Shown here in pieces: positions 23,655 to 32,810 of a DNA stretch of 44,916 nt. Numbering within the stretch: position 1 is the stretch's first letter; every line of letters begins with the position of its first letter. The stretch lies in the NCBI GenBank assembly GCA_002410325.1, contig DHRK01000038.1, positions 1 through 44,916 on the forward strand, read 5' to 3'. The notes under the pieces were generated by a model. That model searched no databases, was not told the origin of the DNA, and saw only the letters and a program-made list of their open reading frames with translations. Source of the DNA: Syntrophomonas sp. UBA5314 (GTDB lineage Bacteria > Bacillota > Syntrophomonadia > Syntrophomonadales > Syntrophomonadaceae). The position numbers were made by a program, and so were the translations under genes.

Positions 23655-25028
23655 TCAAATCCTCATTCCAGCACTCATCACGGGTAAGGGAGCCAGATCG
23701 CTGACATATTCCACAAAAGCATTTACGTCTCTTTTGGAGCCCAGAATGTACAGTACCTGCCCAGGCTGAATTTCCTGCTTCAGGGGGGGATCTATCCTGG
23801 TGCTGTAGGCATCACTAATGGCCACTACTTTTATTTTTATTCCCAGGTAATTAACCACCGTGTCCAGGTTAATTCCGCAAATAGGTGAGCCCATTTCCAC
23901 AACAATACGGTGGATGTTTTCATCGCTGCTTTCATCCAAACGCTCCAGATTGGCCGCATCGAGCAAGGCCCAGAGACCGCCGTTAACCAGGGTATTTCCC
24001 CCGCATATAATGGGAATACGGGACTTCTCCGCGTACGCTGTAAATTCCCTGACAAAATCGTTGTCTATTTTATCAATATTGCCCAGGTCGCTATTAAACC
24101 GGTCGCACTTATTTACATCCATCTTCAAATGCGCAAATAAGACTCGGGTATCTAAAAAGGCACCCTCACAAACACCGGGGAGAAAACTGAAAAATTCCTC
24201 CAATGACTGTTTCTGCACCAGTAAACCCAATAGAGAACTCACTTCGCCCCGATCTTGACGCCCCAGAGCGCGCATGCCCCGTTCTTCCATAAGAATACGC
24301 AGCCTGCACCTGGCATTGCGGGTCGCGTAAGATACGGTCGGGGGGTTTATCCGGCCGTAAATTAAAACCTCCGCCTCGGGATCCACCAGAACCTTTTTCA
24401 CTTTTTCAAGCTTTGCAAAATCAAAATCCAGCTTGCGTATGGTGCGCCGGGTCCGGCTCCCCGTCCTGTGCTGCACCCCCAGAACCATGACATCTATGAG
24501 AGTGTCAATATCGTAGTTGGTGGAAAGGCCGCTGTCCAGCAATTCCTGGCGCAGCCCGGCCTGTTTATGCAGCAGGTGAGCCAGGGTATTATCCATATCG
24601 GGAAGTTGAACCTTGTTGATGGCCGCCGCCGGCGAAAATGCCATGAAATCCGAAGAGACAAAGTTGTTGCTTATCACCACGTTCTTTTTTTCCTTTAACG
24701 CCAGGGCCATGCGGGTAAGATCTTCCCGGTTTATCAGGGGAGCGGAGCCTCCCCCGAAATATATGACATTCTGGATACCCAGCTCGTTTATCAGCCGGCA
24801 TAGCCTTTCACCAAAATGAAAGGCCGTGTTTTCGTCATCCAGACTGATCATCACCCCCAGTTTGCGGGCCGCTTCGGCCAGGTCCAAATAATTGGTCATC
24901 AAGATGATTTCATCAATCTCCCGCACTTCGGCCGACAGCTCGATGAGATCGAGGACTACTGACTTTCTAACCAGGGAAACGGTTTTTTCGATGTCAGTGG
25001 ATTGCTTTCCACCCTCACATATGATCAT
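23655..25028 (-). CDS. nucleotidyltransferase-like protein with a C-terminal TrkA_C (RCK) domain
   Basis: A 457-residue protein. The N-terminal ~180 residues look like a MobA/CobY-type NTP-transferase fold: RKSVVLDLIEL, NVIYFGGGSAPLINREDL and STNYDIDTLIDVMVLG, the last like the metal-binding region DIDTPEDL. A helical middle part follows. The last ~70 residues (VVEMGSPICGINLDTVVNYL to PGQVLYILGSKRDVNAF) are a TrkA_C domain, a module that binds small ligands such as cyclic di-nucleotides in potassium channels. The listed ATG at 25028 has no ribosome binding site. AGGGAGGAAGG is ideally placed for an AUA codon 13 codons upstream (about 25067), so the true start is uncertain. Substrate unknown. 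Confidence 0.6.
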   Translation of the reverse strand: MIICEGGKQSTDIEKTVSLVRKSVVLDLIELSAEVREIDEIILMTNYLDLAEAARKLGVMISLDDENTAFHFGERLCRLINELGIQNVIYFGGGSAPLINREDLTRMALALKEKKNVVISNNFVSSDFMAFSPAAAINKVQLPDMDNTLAHLLHKQAGLRQELLDSGLSTNYDIDTLIDVMVLGVQHRTGSRTRRTIRKLDFDFAKLEKVKKVLVDPEAEVLIYGRINPPTVSYATRNARCRLRILMEERGMRALGRQDRGEVSSLLGLLVQKQSLEEFFSFLPGVCEGAFLDTRVLFAHLKMDVNKCDRFNSDLGNIDKIDNDFVREFTAYAEKSRIPIICGGNTLVNGGLWALLDAANLERLDESSDENIHRIVVEMGSPICGINLDTVVNYLGIKIKVVAISDAYSTRIDPPLKQEIQPGQVLYILGSKRDVNAFVEYVSDLAPLPVMSAGMRI

Positions 25029-25084
25029 CGATACTTTTTCTTTAATCCGGCTGCTGATAGCTATCCCTTCCTCCCTTTAGTTTA

Positions 25085-25633
25085 TCAGGTTGACACCTTA
25101 TACGCCCCGTCAAAAACCAGTTCGGGTTCGGGTGTATAATCAGAAGCGCCGCGATGAAGGTATTGGTTCTCGTAGCGCCCGAGCAATGACTCCACTTTGT
25201 TCCGGGTAGCAGGATGGAGCAGCATCCTGTCCCGGTTGGCCCGGTACCATCCGATAGTATCCGGCTGGCCCTGGGCCATCCCGGCCCCCCGCCAATCGGC
25301 GACCATCTCCCGTATATATCGATCGGGCATAGGCAAAATAGTGGGCTGAGCCCGGTCGCCATACAACACCCACCACTGCCAGTGATGGCGGTTGCGTTTC
25401 TGATGAACCAGCCAGGCCAGGGCATGGCTGTCGTCCTCTGCTACAAGGCCGGTGTTTTCACCGTTACCAAGCTGAAGGCGCTGATAATAATCAGCATAGG
25501 CGCTGAATTCACCCGGTAAAAACTTGCTGATATCATGAACCAACCCCTGCCAGGGAACCCCCAACCGTAGGCACTCCCGGAATACAAACCATTTGTGGCG
25601 GATCAGATAAGCTAAAAATATAAAGTATTTCAC
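25085..25633 (-). CDS. DUF5662-family protein
   Basis: A 182-residue protein with the order YLIRHKWFVFRECLRLG, then VHDISKFLPGEFSAYADYYQ, then HQKRNRHHWQWWVL. The pattern H(K)x(n)HDxSKFxxxEFxxYA and a second His/Trp-rich block is what I associate with DUF5662 (about 150-190 residues, in bacteria and phages). Conserved His and Asp residues suggest a metal site related to HD-type enzymes, but no reaction is known to me. The ATG at 25633 has GGGGGAAGG upstream. It lies head to tail with the TrkA_C fusion gene, 57 bp apart, and is likely co-transcribed with it. Confidence 0.7.
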   Translation of the reverse strand: MKYFIFLAYLIRHKWFVFRECLRLGVPWQGLVHDISKFLPGEFSAYADYYQRLQLGNGENTGLVAEDDSHALAWLVHQKRNRHHWQWWVLYGDRAQPTILPMPDRYIREMVADWRGAGMAQGQPDTIGWYRANRDRMLLHPATRNKVESLLGRYENQYLHRGASDYTPEPELVFDGAYKVST

Positions 25634-25740
25634 TACCTTCCCCCTCTTGCCAACTGCTTTATTTTAATTCTCCTCCAGTCAAGTTAGGAATTAGGTAGTA
25701 TTTCGAAAATTTCTATAGTTCACAATGTAAAAACTTCATG

Positions 25741-25770
25741 TTTAACCGTAGCGGGGCAACTTTATACAAT
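25741..25770 (+). promoter_or_regulatory. possible promoter of the PHA operon
   Basis: TTTAAC (25741-25746) and TATACA (25763-25768) or TACAAT (25765-25770) give a 16-18 bp spacer. They lie about 145 bp ahead of the first PHA gene. No operator or terminator was recognised in 25634-25911. Confidence 0.4.
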
Positions 25771-25911
25771 GTGGTGGCTAAATGTTTACAGTTGCAGCAT
25801 TTCATTTTAATAATCGCGTGTTAGATTTAGCACATGAGGGGGCTTATTCGGCAGCCCCCCTCAACCATAGCAAAAATAACCCGTTGATAATCAAGAAGGA
25901 GGCTTATTGTA

Positions 25912-26274
25912 ATGATGAATTCAGAAGCAATGATCAACCGTGGGTTCGAGATGACCGAGAAGACCATGGCCAGTTTTTATGATACCTGGAGCCTGATTTT
26001 AGGCAGCCTTACCTGGTCCCAGGAACAGATGGATAAACTGGTGCAAAAGTATATGGAACAGAAAAAAGTCGCCCGCGAAGATGCCGTGAAGTTCGTTGCC
26101 GAGCTGGCCGAACAGGCCAAGAAATACCAGCAGCAATTCGGTGACGCGGTCAAAGAAACGGTGGTAAGCACCTCTCAAAATACCACGATTCCCAACCTGT
26201 ATTGCACCGGCGATCTTTCCCGGCGCATCGATGAACTGAGCAAAAAAGTGGATAATTTATCAAATCAGGGTTAA
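25912..26274 (+). CDS. phasin/PhaE-like small PHA-associated protein
   Basis: A 120-residue, mostly helical, charged protein: MASFYDTWSLILGSLTWSQE, then QMDKLVQKYMEQKKVAREDA, then FVAELAEQAKKYQQQFGDAV, ending in a short heptad-like helix (SRRIDELSKKVDNLSNQ). It resembles phasin-like proteins and the small PhaE subunits of class III PHA synthases. AAGGAGG precedes the start. It is the first gene of the PHA operon and probably binds granules or the synthase. The exact family is uncertain, because such proteins diverge quickly. Confidence 0.65.
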   Translation: MMNSEAMINRGFEMTEKTMASFYDTWSLILGSLTWSQEQMDKLVQKYMEQKKVAREDAVKFVAELAEQAKKYQQQFGDAVKETVVSTSQNTTIPNLYCTGDLSRRIDELSKKVDNLSNQG

Positions 26275-26325
26275 GGCGCGGCTAAGTTGGCGCAGGCCCA
26301 ACCCGAAAAAGGATGGTTTAGCTAA

Positions 26326-26841
26326 ATGTCCGAGAACAAAGAGCATGCCAATACGCAAAGCGAACCTTCAACTCTTGATTTAATTGAATTATGGAAAAGG
26401 CTTACCATGCAAAATGAGGAAGCCTGGGGCCAGGCGGTCAAAGAATTCCTGGGCACCAAGACATTTAATCATATGGCGGGAGCCATGCGCGATCAGTACC
26501 TGGCCCAATATCAAAGTGGGAAACAGGGTATGGAACGCTTGCTGGAGATGGAGTTCTTTCCTTCCAAAAAGGACCTGGCCGCTGTTTCAGAAATGATGAT
26601 AGCCCTGGAAGACAAAGTCGATCAGATCGACTTCCAAATTCATCACAACTTAACCCAAATAACCGATAATCTCTTAAAAATTGCGGAATTTCAGCACCAT
26701 ACCTGGGAGCAGGTTTTGCTTATCAAACAGGAATTAGATGAAATCAGCGCCACGCTCCAGCTTGGAAAAACCGAACCCGAATCCACAAATGATAAAAAAA
26801 CCGCTTCCAAAAAGAAGAGCAAGCCCAGGGAAAGTGATTAA
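26326..26841 (+). CDS. PhaR/PhaE-like PHA synthase partner
   Basis: A 171-residue helical protein: an N-terminal WKRLTMQNEEAWGQAVKEFL helix, SGKQGMERLLEMEFFPSKKDL, then LEDKVDQIDFQIHHNLTQI and a Lys-rich end (KKTASKKKSKPRESD). The FPSKKDLAAVSEMMIALEDKVD-type segment is shared by PhaR of Bacillus class IV synthases and the end of PhaE: a short segment that contacts PhaC followed by a coiled coil. It lies two genes ahead of phaC. The Lys-rich tail may bind nucleic acid or the granule surface. Confidence 0.68.
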   Translation: MSENKEHANTQSEPSTLDLIELWKRLTMQNEEAWGQAVKEFLGTKTFNHMAGAMRDQYLAQYQSGKQGMERLLEMEFFPSKKDLAAVSEMMIALEDKVDQIDFQIHHNLTQITDNLLKIAEFQHHTWEQVLLIKQELDEISATLQLGKTEPESTNDKKTASKKKSKPRESD

Positions 26842-26869
26842 CCGGTCATTACATACCGGAGGGGAGATT

Positions 26870-27376
26870 ATGATCGAAAACATCTATAGTGAACTTAAGC
26901 CGGGAGACAAAGACTACGTAGAAAAGACCATTACCGAGACTGATGTTTATTTGTACGCCGGTGTAACCGGGGATTTCAGCTGGCTGCATGTCAACGAAAT
27001 GCGAGCCCAGGCCGGGCATTTCAAAACCCGGATTGTGCACGGCATGCTGCTGGTTGGTCTAATCTCCAATGTAGTGGGCAACAGCATGCCGGGGGCCGGT
27101 ACGATTTATGAAACCCAGAATTTGCAATTCTTAAAGCCCTGCTACTTCAACGATACGATAAGAGCCCAGGCCGAAGTCATCGAGGTAATGCCCAAGGGGC
27201 GGATCAAACTCCGCACGACTTGTTACAATCAGCACGGCGATCTTCTAGTCGACGGGGACGCAGTGGTCATACCGCCGCGCCAGCATGTTCTGGACGCCAT
27301 CGATTTTAGGGATAAGAGGGTAGATGATGATGCGCAAAACACCCTATACCAACAGCTCAGCCGCCGGGCCGGGTGA
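26870..27376 (+). CDS. phaJ: MaoC-like (R)-specific enoyl-CoA hydratase
   Basis: A 168-residue hot-dog-fold protein. The catalytic pair is D35 and H40 in GDFSWLHVNE, matching the DxxxxH of hydratase 2/PhaJ enzymes, followed by FKTRIVHGMLLVGLIS. It would hydrate crotonyl-CoA and related enoyl-CoAs to (R)-3-hydroxyacyl-CoA, feeding the PHA synthase from beta-oxidation. That fits a cell living on fatty acids. The ATG at 26870 follows GGAGGGGAG. The C-terminal ~25 residues extend past the domain and the gene overlaps phaC by 53 bases. Confidence 0.87.
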   Translation: MIENIYSELKPGDKDYVEKTITETDVYLYAGVTGDFSWLHVNEMRAQAGHFKTRIVHGMLLVGLISNVVGNSMPGAGTIYETQNLQFLKPCYFNDTIRAQAEVIEVMPKGRIKLRTTCYNQHGDLLVDGDAVVIPPRQHVLDAIDFRDKRVDDDAQNTLYQQLSRRAG

Positions 27377-28424
27377 ACTAGTAAAGGAAAACCTGGATCG
27401 GGCCCTGGACAACTCCCAAAAGTGGGCTGAAATACTCTTGAATAATCCATGCCCCCAAACCGGTCTGACGCCCCATGAAACGGTTTGGAGAAAAAATAAA
27501 GCCAAATTATACCGGTATGTGTCCAAGACCGGAATCAGATACGGCACCCCCGTCCTGTTTGTCTATGCCCTGATCAACAAGGCTTATATCCTGGATCTGA
27601 CCCCGGGGATGAGCCTGATCGAGTATCTGGTTGACCAGGGCTACGATGTATATCTTTTGGATTGGGGCGATTTTGGCTGGGAGGATCGTCAGCTCGGTTT
27701 TAGCGACTTGATTTGCGATTACCTGTCCCGGGCGGTAGCCAAAACCTGCCAGTTTTCCGGCTGTCGGGAAATTTCTATCATCGGCTATTGTATGGGCGGC
27801 ACCATGGCGGCTATGTACGCGTCTCTTTTTTCATCTCCCCGGATAAGAAACCTGGTCTTTTTGGCCGCCCCTTTTGACTTCGACAATGTCGGGCTGTCCA
27901 GCCAGTGGTTGAAATCGGAATTTTATGATGTAGATAAAATAGTGGATGCCTTTGAATTGATTCCTCGTCATTTTATCGATACCGGGTTGAAAATGCTCAA
28001 TCCGGTGAACAATTTTTTCGGCACTTACAGCCGTTTATGGAAGATGATCGATGAAGGACTGTCCGTACATAACTGGCAGGTCCTAAATAAGTGGATGAAT
28101 GACAATACCAACCTGCCGGGGGAAATATTCCGGCAGTGGGTAAGGGATATGTATCAGGAAAATAAACTGGTGAAAAAGCAGTTCGTCCTGCGGGGACACA
28201 CGGTTGATTTGAGCCGCATCGAGGCCAGCCTGCTGGTCTTGACCGGAATCAACGACCATATTGTTCTGCCCGGGCAAACCACGGCCATTCTGGGCCTCAG
28301 TTCTTCAAGCGACCAGAACTACGTGGAATTCCCGGTGGGGCATGGGGGCCTGGTGTTTGGCAGCACGGCTAAAAATAACGTGTATCCCGGTTTGCATGAG
28401 TGGCTTAAAGAGCGCAGCATGTAA
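27324..28424 (+). CDS. phaC: PHA synthase (PhaC, class III/IV-like)
   Basis: A 366-residue alpha/beta hydrolase with the synthase nucleophile Cys156 in GYCMGG, Asp311 in TGINDHIVLP and His340 in GHGG. The conserved stretch LLDWGDFGWEDR lies near 110. The length fits class III/IV synthases (about 355-370) that need a small partner, PhaE or PhaR; two candidates are encoded upstream. It polymerises (R)-3-hydroxyacyl-CoA on granules. Three in-frame ATGs (27324, 27327, 27330) lie behind AGAGGG; the second or third has the better spacing. Confidence 0.9.
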   Translation: MMMRKTPYTNSSAAGPGELVKENLDRALDNSQKWAEILLNNPCPQTGLTPHETVWRKNKAKLYRYVSKTGIRYGTPVLFVYALINKAYILDLTPGMSLIEYLVDQGYDVYLLDWGDFGWEDRQLGFSDLICDYLSRAVAKTCQFSGCREISIIGYCMGGTMAAMYASLFSSPRIRNLVFLAAPFDFDNVGLSSQWLKSEFYDVDKIVDAFELIPRHFIDTGLKMLNPVNNFFGTYSRLWKMIDEGLSVHNWQVLNKWMNDNTNLPGEIFRQWVRDMYQENKLVKKQFVLRGHTVDLSRIEASLLVLTGINDHIVLPGQTTAILGLSSSSDQNYVEFPVGHGGLVFGSTAKNNVYPGLHEWLKERSM

Positions 28425-28453
28425 CCGGCGTTGAATAGGGAGGTATAACTGTC

Positions 28454-30187
28454 TTGGGCAGTTGCTTAAACTTGCATATGAAAAAAATTTTAGGCCTGCA
28501 ACCCCAACAATTTGCATCCCTGGGCTCCCAGTTGGAGTACTGGGCCAAGGTGAAGCCCGACCACCCGGCTTTTATATACAACAAGCGCGTTTTATCCTAC
28601 CAGGATTTTAACAAGCTGGCCAACCGTTATGCCCATTTTTTCAACAGCCAGGGTTTTAGCCGGGGGGATGCGGTTGCCCTTATTATGAAAAACAAACCTG
28701 AATTTTTAGCCATAGTGGCTGGCTTAAGCAAAATTGGGGTTATCACTTCCTTGATCAATTACGAGCTGCGGGAAGAGGTGCTGGCTTACGGCATCAACAT
28801 CAGCGAGGCCCGGGCGATCATTTTAGACGCCGACACCCAGCATCTTTATAAAACCGTTCAAGACCGCGTAAGGCTTAAATCCCCGGGCCTGGTTTTTCTG
28901 GACTCAGCCCTGCCCACCCTCATTGCCAGCTGTTCGGATGCCAATCCCCTGATCATTCCGGCTATAAACAGTGAAGACATCCTGGCTTATCTCTTCACTT
29001 CCGGCAGCAAAGGCAAGCGCAAGGCGGTTCCCCTGGTCCAGAAACGCTGGCTTATGGTAGGCCGTCAGGTATGCCTTAACGGTTATATGGATGAGAGAAC
29101 CATACAATATATGTGTCTGCCCTTATATTTAAACGGTGGTTTTACCTTTTGCTTTGCCGGAATGATTGCATCTGGCAGCACCATGGTAATCAAAGAATCT
29201 TTTTCCGCTCAGCATTTCCTGCCCGATATCCGGGAAGCAGGAGCTAATTATTTTACCGGAGTGGGAGAAATGTTTCGCTACCTGCTGGCTGGGGCGGAAG
29301 CCGCCGATGATCCCTCCAATCCGCTGGAGACGGCCATCAGCAATGGAATTCAAAGCGAGCTCATTGAGCCCTTTCGCCAGCGTTTTGGGCTAAAGCACAT
29401 GATCGAAATGTATGGCACAACCGAAAACGTAGGCAGTTTTATCAATCACCAGGAAATACCGGGAATGCTGGGCAGCCTTTCCTTAAACGGCATTCGCCAG
29501 GGTGAAGTAATACACTATGACCCCCAAAGCCTGGAGCCGCAAAGAGATGAAAAGGGGCGGGCGCAAAAATGCCAGCCCGGAGAATCCGGCCTTCTGGTCT
29601 GCGAAATAAATGAACTCAACCCCTTCCTCGGTTATGTGAAAGATCCCCTGGCCACCGCCGCCCAGGTACTGCACGACCTTTTCCGGGAAAACGACGCTTA
29701 TATCAACACCGGAGATATCATGCACTTGCATGAAGGGGAGCATCTTTCTTTCGTCGACCGCCTGGGAGACAGCTATCGCTGGAAGGGCAAAACGGTCTCC
29801 GCCGACAGTGTCGCCGAAGTAATCAGGAAATTTTACGGTGGGATCGAAGATGTCGCAGTTTACGGAGTCAGAGTGCCCGGTTTTGAAGGCCGCTGCGGCA
29901 TGGCCGCTATCCGCATTTTAGACAATTTGGTTTTGGATTGGAAGGCCCTGGCCGCCCATATCAATAAGCGCATGCCGGACCATGCCCGCCCGCTATTTTT
30001 CCGGGTCTGCTCCGGTCTTGAGAAGCGCGATCTGAAAAAACACCGCCAACAGCTGCAAAGTGAAGGATACAATCCCTTGCTGGTTGACGACGAGCTGTTT
30101 TACTACGACCCCAAGCAGCAAACCTATCTGCCCATGAATTCTGACATCTACCTGAGCATTATCATGCAGGAGATGGGCATTGACTAG
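28454..30187 (+). CDS. acyl-CoA synthetase of the FATP/FadD6 type
   Basis: A 577-residue AMP-forming ligase. It has the ATP-binding loop TSGSKGKRKAVPL (about 178-190, with Lys in the second half), YGTTE (about 320), the DRLGDSYRWKGKTVSAD hinge, and a C-terminal DLKKHRQQLQSEGYNP then DDELFYYD block. The RWKGK-VS and EGYNPxxxxDxLFYYD features mark the fatty-acid transport protein/very-long-chain ligase branch, not the common FadD. The start is TTG at 28454 with GGGAGG ten bases upstream. In this operon it could activate fatty or hydroxy acids for polymer synthesis or reuse. Confidence 0.85.
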   Translation: MGSCLNLHMKKILGLQPQQFASLGSQLEYWAKVKPDHPAFIYNKRVLSYQDFNKLANRYAHFFNSQGFSRGDAVALIMKNKPEFLAIVAGLSKIGVITSLINYELREEVLAYGINISEARAIILDADTQHLYKTVQDRVRLKSPGLVFLDSALPTLIASCSDANPLIIPAINSEDILAYLFTSGSKGKRKAVPLVQKRWLMVGRQVCLNGYMDERTIQYMCLPLYLNGGFTFCFAGMIASGSTMVIKESFSAQHFLPDIREAGANYFTGVGEMFRYLLAGAEAADDPSNPLETAISNGIQSELIEPFRQRFGLKHMIEMYGTTENVGSFINHQEIPGMLGSLSLNGIRQGEVIHYDPQSLEPQRDEKGRAQKCQPGESGLLVCEINELNPFLGYVKDPLATAAQVLHDLFRENDAYINTGDIMHLHEGEHLSFVDRLGDSYRWKGKTVSADSVAEVIRKFYGGIEDVAVYGVRVPGFEGRCGMAAIRILDNLVLDWKALAAHINKRMPDHARPLFFRVCSGLEKRDLKKHRQQLQSEGYNPLLVDDELFYYDPKQQTYLPMNSDIYLSIIMQEMGID

Positions 30188-30211
30188 TACTCTGGGAAAG
30201 GATAATTAAGC

Positions 30212-31315
30212 ATGGCTCAAGCCTATAAAGAACTGTGCGCCTGGTTTGGCTCAACCGGCCCTTACAATACCATCACTATGGAGAACTGCCTGCGCTTTTG
30301 GGACGTCCTCTACCAGAGCGCCAATTCCCGCCCGGTCTGGGCTACGCCCAACTATGTCATCTACGAACATTTGAACCTGCGCCTGCGCCGTTTCCCCAAC
30401 CGGCCGGCGCTGCCTGAAAAGCGCCCGGTTTTAATCCTCCCGCCCCAGGCCGGCCACCATTCCAATCTGGCTGATTACTCTCCGGCGCAAAGCCTGGTCC
30501 GGGTTTTTCAAAGCTACGGATACGATGTTTATGTCGCCCAATGGATTTCCGCCGCTACGGAGCACAAAAACCTGGGTATAGCTGATATGATCCAGCTTAC
30601 CGATGAAGCGGTCGACGAGATAAGAAATCGGACCGGAATATTTAAGATACATCTGGTCGGGCAGTGCCAGGGTGGCTGGCAGGCAGCTATTTATACTTCC
30701 CTGTTCCCTGAGAAAATAGCCAGCTTGATTACGGCGGCGGCGCCCATAGACATGGAAGCAGCCCCTTCCAGCATTGTAGACTACGCTCACCTGCCGGAGG
30801 ACTTCTTCTCTTACCTGGTGGCCCTGGGAAATGGCCTAATGGATGGCAAGTATATCTTGAACGGGTTTAAAAGCCTGCAGGCCCAAGAGCATTATGTAGA
30901 AAAATACCGGCGCCTGTGGCAGTGGATCGAAGCCCATAACGAGGAAAACATCAACCGTTTCTTAACCTTTGAAAAATGGTATGAATACACCCAGAAACTG
31001 CCGGGGCGTTTTTACCTGGAAATAATCCGCTTCATATTTAAAGAGAACAGCCTGACCCAACCCGGTCACCTCAAGCTTGACGGCCGCCCGGTAGACCTGC
31101 GCCACATAGGCTGCCCGGTTATCATACTGGCCGGGAAGAAAGATCACATTACCCCCCCGGCGCAAGCCTTCGCTTTAAAAAACTATATAAGCACTCCGGG
31201 GGAAGATGTCATTGAAATACTGACCGAAGGCGGACATATCGGAACTCTCATGGGAACCGAGGCCCTGCGCGAAGACTGGACCAGGGTGAATGAAGTGCTG
31301 GATCTGGTGGTATAG
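30212..31315 (+). CDS. second PhaC-like hydrolase with Cys nucleophile
   Basis: A 367-residue alpha/beta hydrolase related to PhaC. The nucleophile box is GQCQGG (Cys152), with Asp311 in GKKDHITPP and His342 in GGHIG. The position before the motif, IRNRTGIFKIHLVGQC, fits the synthase fold, but the N-terminus (VWATPNYVIYEH, then RPVLILPPQAGHHSNLADY) differs from the first copy. Most PHA depolymerases use Ser, so a Cys points to a synthase-like or acyltransferase role, perhaps polymer chain transfer or thiolysis. It is the last gene of the PHA operon, 24 bp after the ligase, and faces the Ppx gene. Confidence 0.75.
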   Translation: MAQAYKELCAWFGSTGPYNTITMENCLRFWDVLYQSANSRPVWATPNYVIYEHLNLRLRRFPNRPALPEKRPVLILPPQAGHHSNLADYSPAQSLVRVFQSYGYDVYVAQWISAATEHKNLGIADMIQLTDEAVDEIRNRTGIFKIHLVGQCQGGWQAAIYTSLFPEKIASLITAAAPIDMEAAPSSIVDYAHLPEDFFSYLVALGNGLMDGKYILNGFKSLQAQEHYVEKYRRLWQWIEAHNEENINRFLTFEKWYEYTQKLPGRFYLEIIRFIFKENSLTQPGHLKLDGRPVDLRHIGCPVIILAGKKDHITPPAQAFALKNYISTPGEDVIEILTEGGHIGTLMGTEALREDWTRVNEVLDLVV

Positions 31316-31331
31316 AGCGAAATCATTCCTG

Positions 31332-32810
31332 TCACATGATAAACAGGTTTCTTTTGAAAATAGCCTTAAACTCATCAAAATGGCGTAGCGCGTCATATTT
31401 CTCCAATTCCGCATCGCCATCGCCCACCGTTTTGATGACTACGTCTTTTCCCCTGATGTTTACCTGCAAGTCTTGAATAATACCGCTCATAGAGCGATCC
31501 AGGCTGCGGGCCAGGCGCAGCAGCACCCCGGCTTCCCGGATGATAGGCAGATCGCTGCTTTGCAGCAAGGGGGCGAAACGCGAAACATGGACCGGGGTTT
31601 TTTTGTCGTGATAGGCGGCCACACAAGCGCTCAAAACCAGTTCACGGTGGCTTAAACCGTTGATTTCCAGGTTGAGCATGGTATACAGAATATGCTCGTT
31701 TTGCTGGTAGTAATTGATGACGATGCCGCAGTCATGAAGCATGGCCGATGTTTTAATCACCCGGGAAAGATCCTCCCCGCCGCTGCAAATGGACTCGAGC
31801 TGCTTATACAGGGACCAGGTCAGCCGGTAAACGGTACGCGCATGCTTATAATCCAGGTGGTAATTCTGAATATTATTGATAATAGAGCGCTCCAATACGT
31901 CCTCGGGAACCCGGTCAGGGCCGTTGAGATGGTCATAGATAATTCCCTCCCGCAGTCCGTAGCCGCTGATGCGCACTTCTTCAATCCGGCCATACTCCAG
32001 AAATGCATGGACCATGGAGGTAGCGCCGATTATAATGTCGGCTCGCTCCCGGGAAAGCCCTTTTAGCTTTTTTCTCTGTTTTTCCGGTTTGCTGCTGATG
32101 TAGTTGTGTATCTGCTTTACATCGTCGCCGGCCATTTGGTAGTTGTGGGGAAGATCCAGGGGGTAATTCTTCATTCGCCGGTCAATGCGGCCGATGTTGC
32201 GAAAACTGCCCCCGATTCCAACCAGTACCGGCTGTTCCATGGATTTCAACCAATCTATACCATCCCAATGCTTAAAAAGCACACTTTTCAATTCTTCATA
32301 TTTCAAACCATACAGCTCGGCCAGATTTATCGCTCCAAAAGGCAGGGATACCATTCCCTCGGCCTGCCGGTCCCGGACCCACACCAATTCCGTGCTGCCC
32401 CCGCCGATATCCATGAGCAGGGCATTCTCCACCTGCATGCTGTTGACCACGCCCAGATAATCAAAAAAGGCCTCCTCCCGGCCCGTCAAGACCCGCACTT
32501 CAAACCCGGACTCGGTCCGAATCCGTTCCAGAAATTCCTCCCGGTTCAGAGCCCGCCGCACGGCATCGGTGGCCACTACGATAATTTCGTCAGGATGCTG
32601 GCTGGCGCAAAGATGACTGAACATCTTCATGATCTTGACCGCGATGCCGGCCTGCTGCGGCTTGATGATCTGCTCCGGGCAGAAATCCTTGGCCAGGCGG
32701 GCTGATTCCTTCAGATCATGGACTATTTTATAGTTGCCGTCCCGGCCGATGCGGACCAAAACCAGGCGGATGGAGTTGGAGCCCATATCGATAATGGCTA
32801 GTTTTTTCAA
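31332..32810 (-). CDS. ppx: exopolyphosphatase/GppA-type phosphatase
   Basis: A 492-residue protein. The N-terminal actin-like ATPase fold has IDMGSNSIRLVLVRI, VVATDAVRRALNR, EAFFDYLGVVNSM and MDIGGGSTELVWV; the acidic and P-loop residues of Ppx/GppA are kept. The C-terminal half (about 300-490) is an HD-like helical domain with MLHDCGIVIN. It releases phosphate from polyphosphate or hydrolyses pppGpp; the sequence cannot separate these. The start is TTG at 32810 behind GGAGGT. It converges on the PHA operon with only 16 bp between the stops. Confidence 0.88.
   Translation of the reverse strand: MKKLAIIDMGSNSIRLVLVRIGRDGNYKIVHDLKESARLAKDFCPEQIIKPQQAGIAVKIMKMFSHLCASQHPDEIIVVATDAVRRALNREEFLERIRTESGFEVRVLTGREEAFFDYLGVVNSMQVENALLMDIGGGSTELVWVRDRQAEGMVSLPFGAINLAELYGLKYEELKSVLFKHWDGIDWLKSMEQPVLVGIGGSFRNIGRIDRRMKNYPLDLPHNYQMAGDDVKQIHNYISSKPEKQRKKLKGLSRERADIIIGATSMVHAFLEYGRIEEVRISGYGLREGIIYDHLNGPDRVPEDVLERSIINNIQNYHLDYKHARTVYRLTWSLYKQLESICSGGEDLSRVIKTSAMLHDCGIVINYYQQNEHILYTMLNLEINGLSHRELVLSACVAAYHDKKTPVHVSRFAPLLQSSDLPIIREAGVLLRLARSLDRSMSGIIQDLQVNIRGKDVVIKTVGDGDAELEKYDALRHFDEFKAIFKRNLFIM

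Noticed and set aside
30212..31315. Calling the second hydrolase a PHA depolymerase
   Set aside because: The nucleophile box has Cys (GQCQGG), whereas most depolymerases have Ser; a synthase-like role fits better, so no depolymerase name is given.
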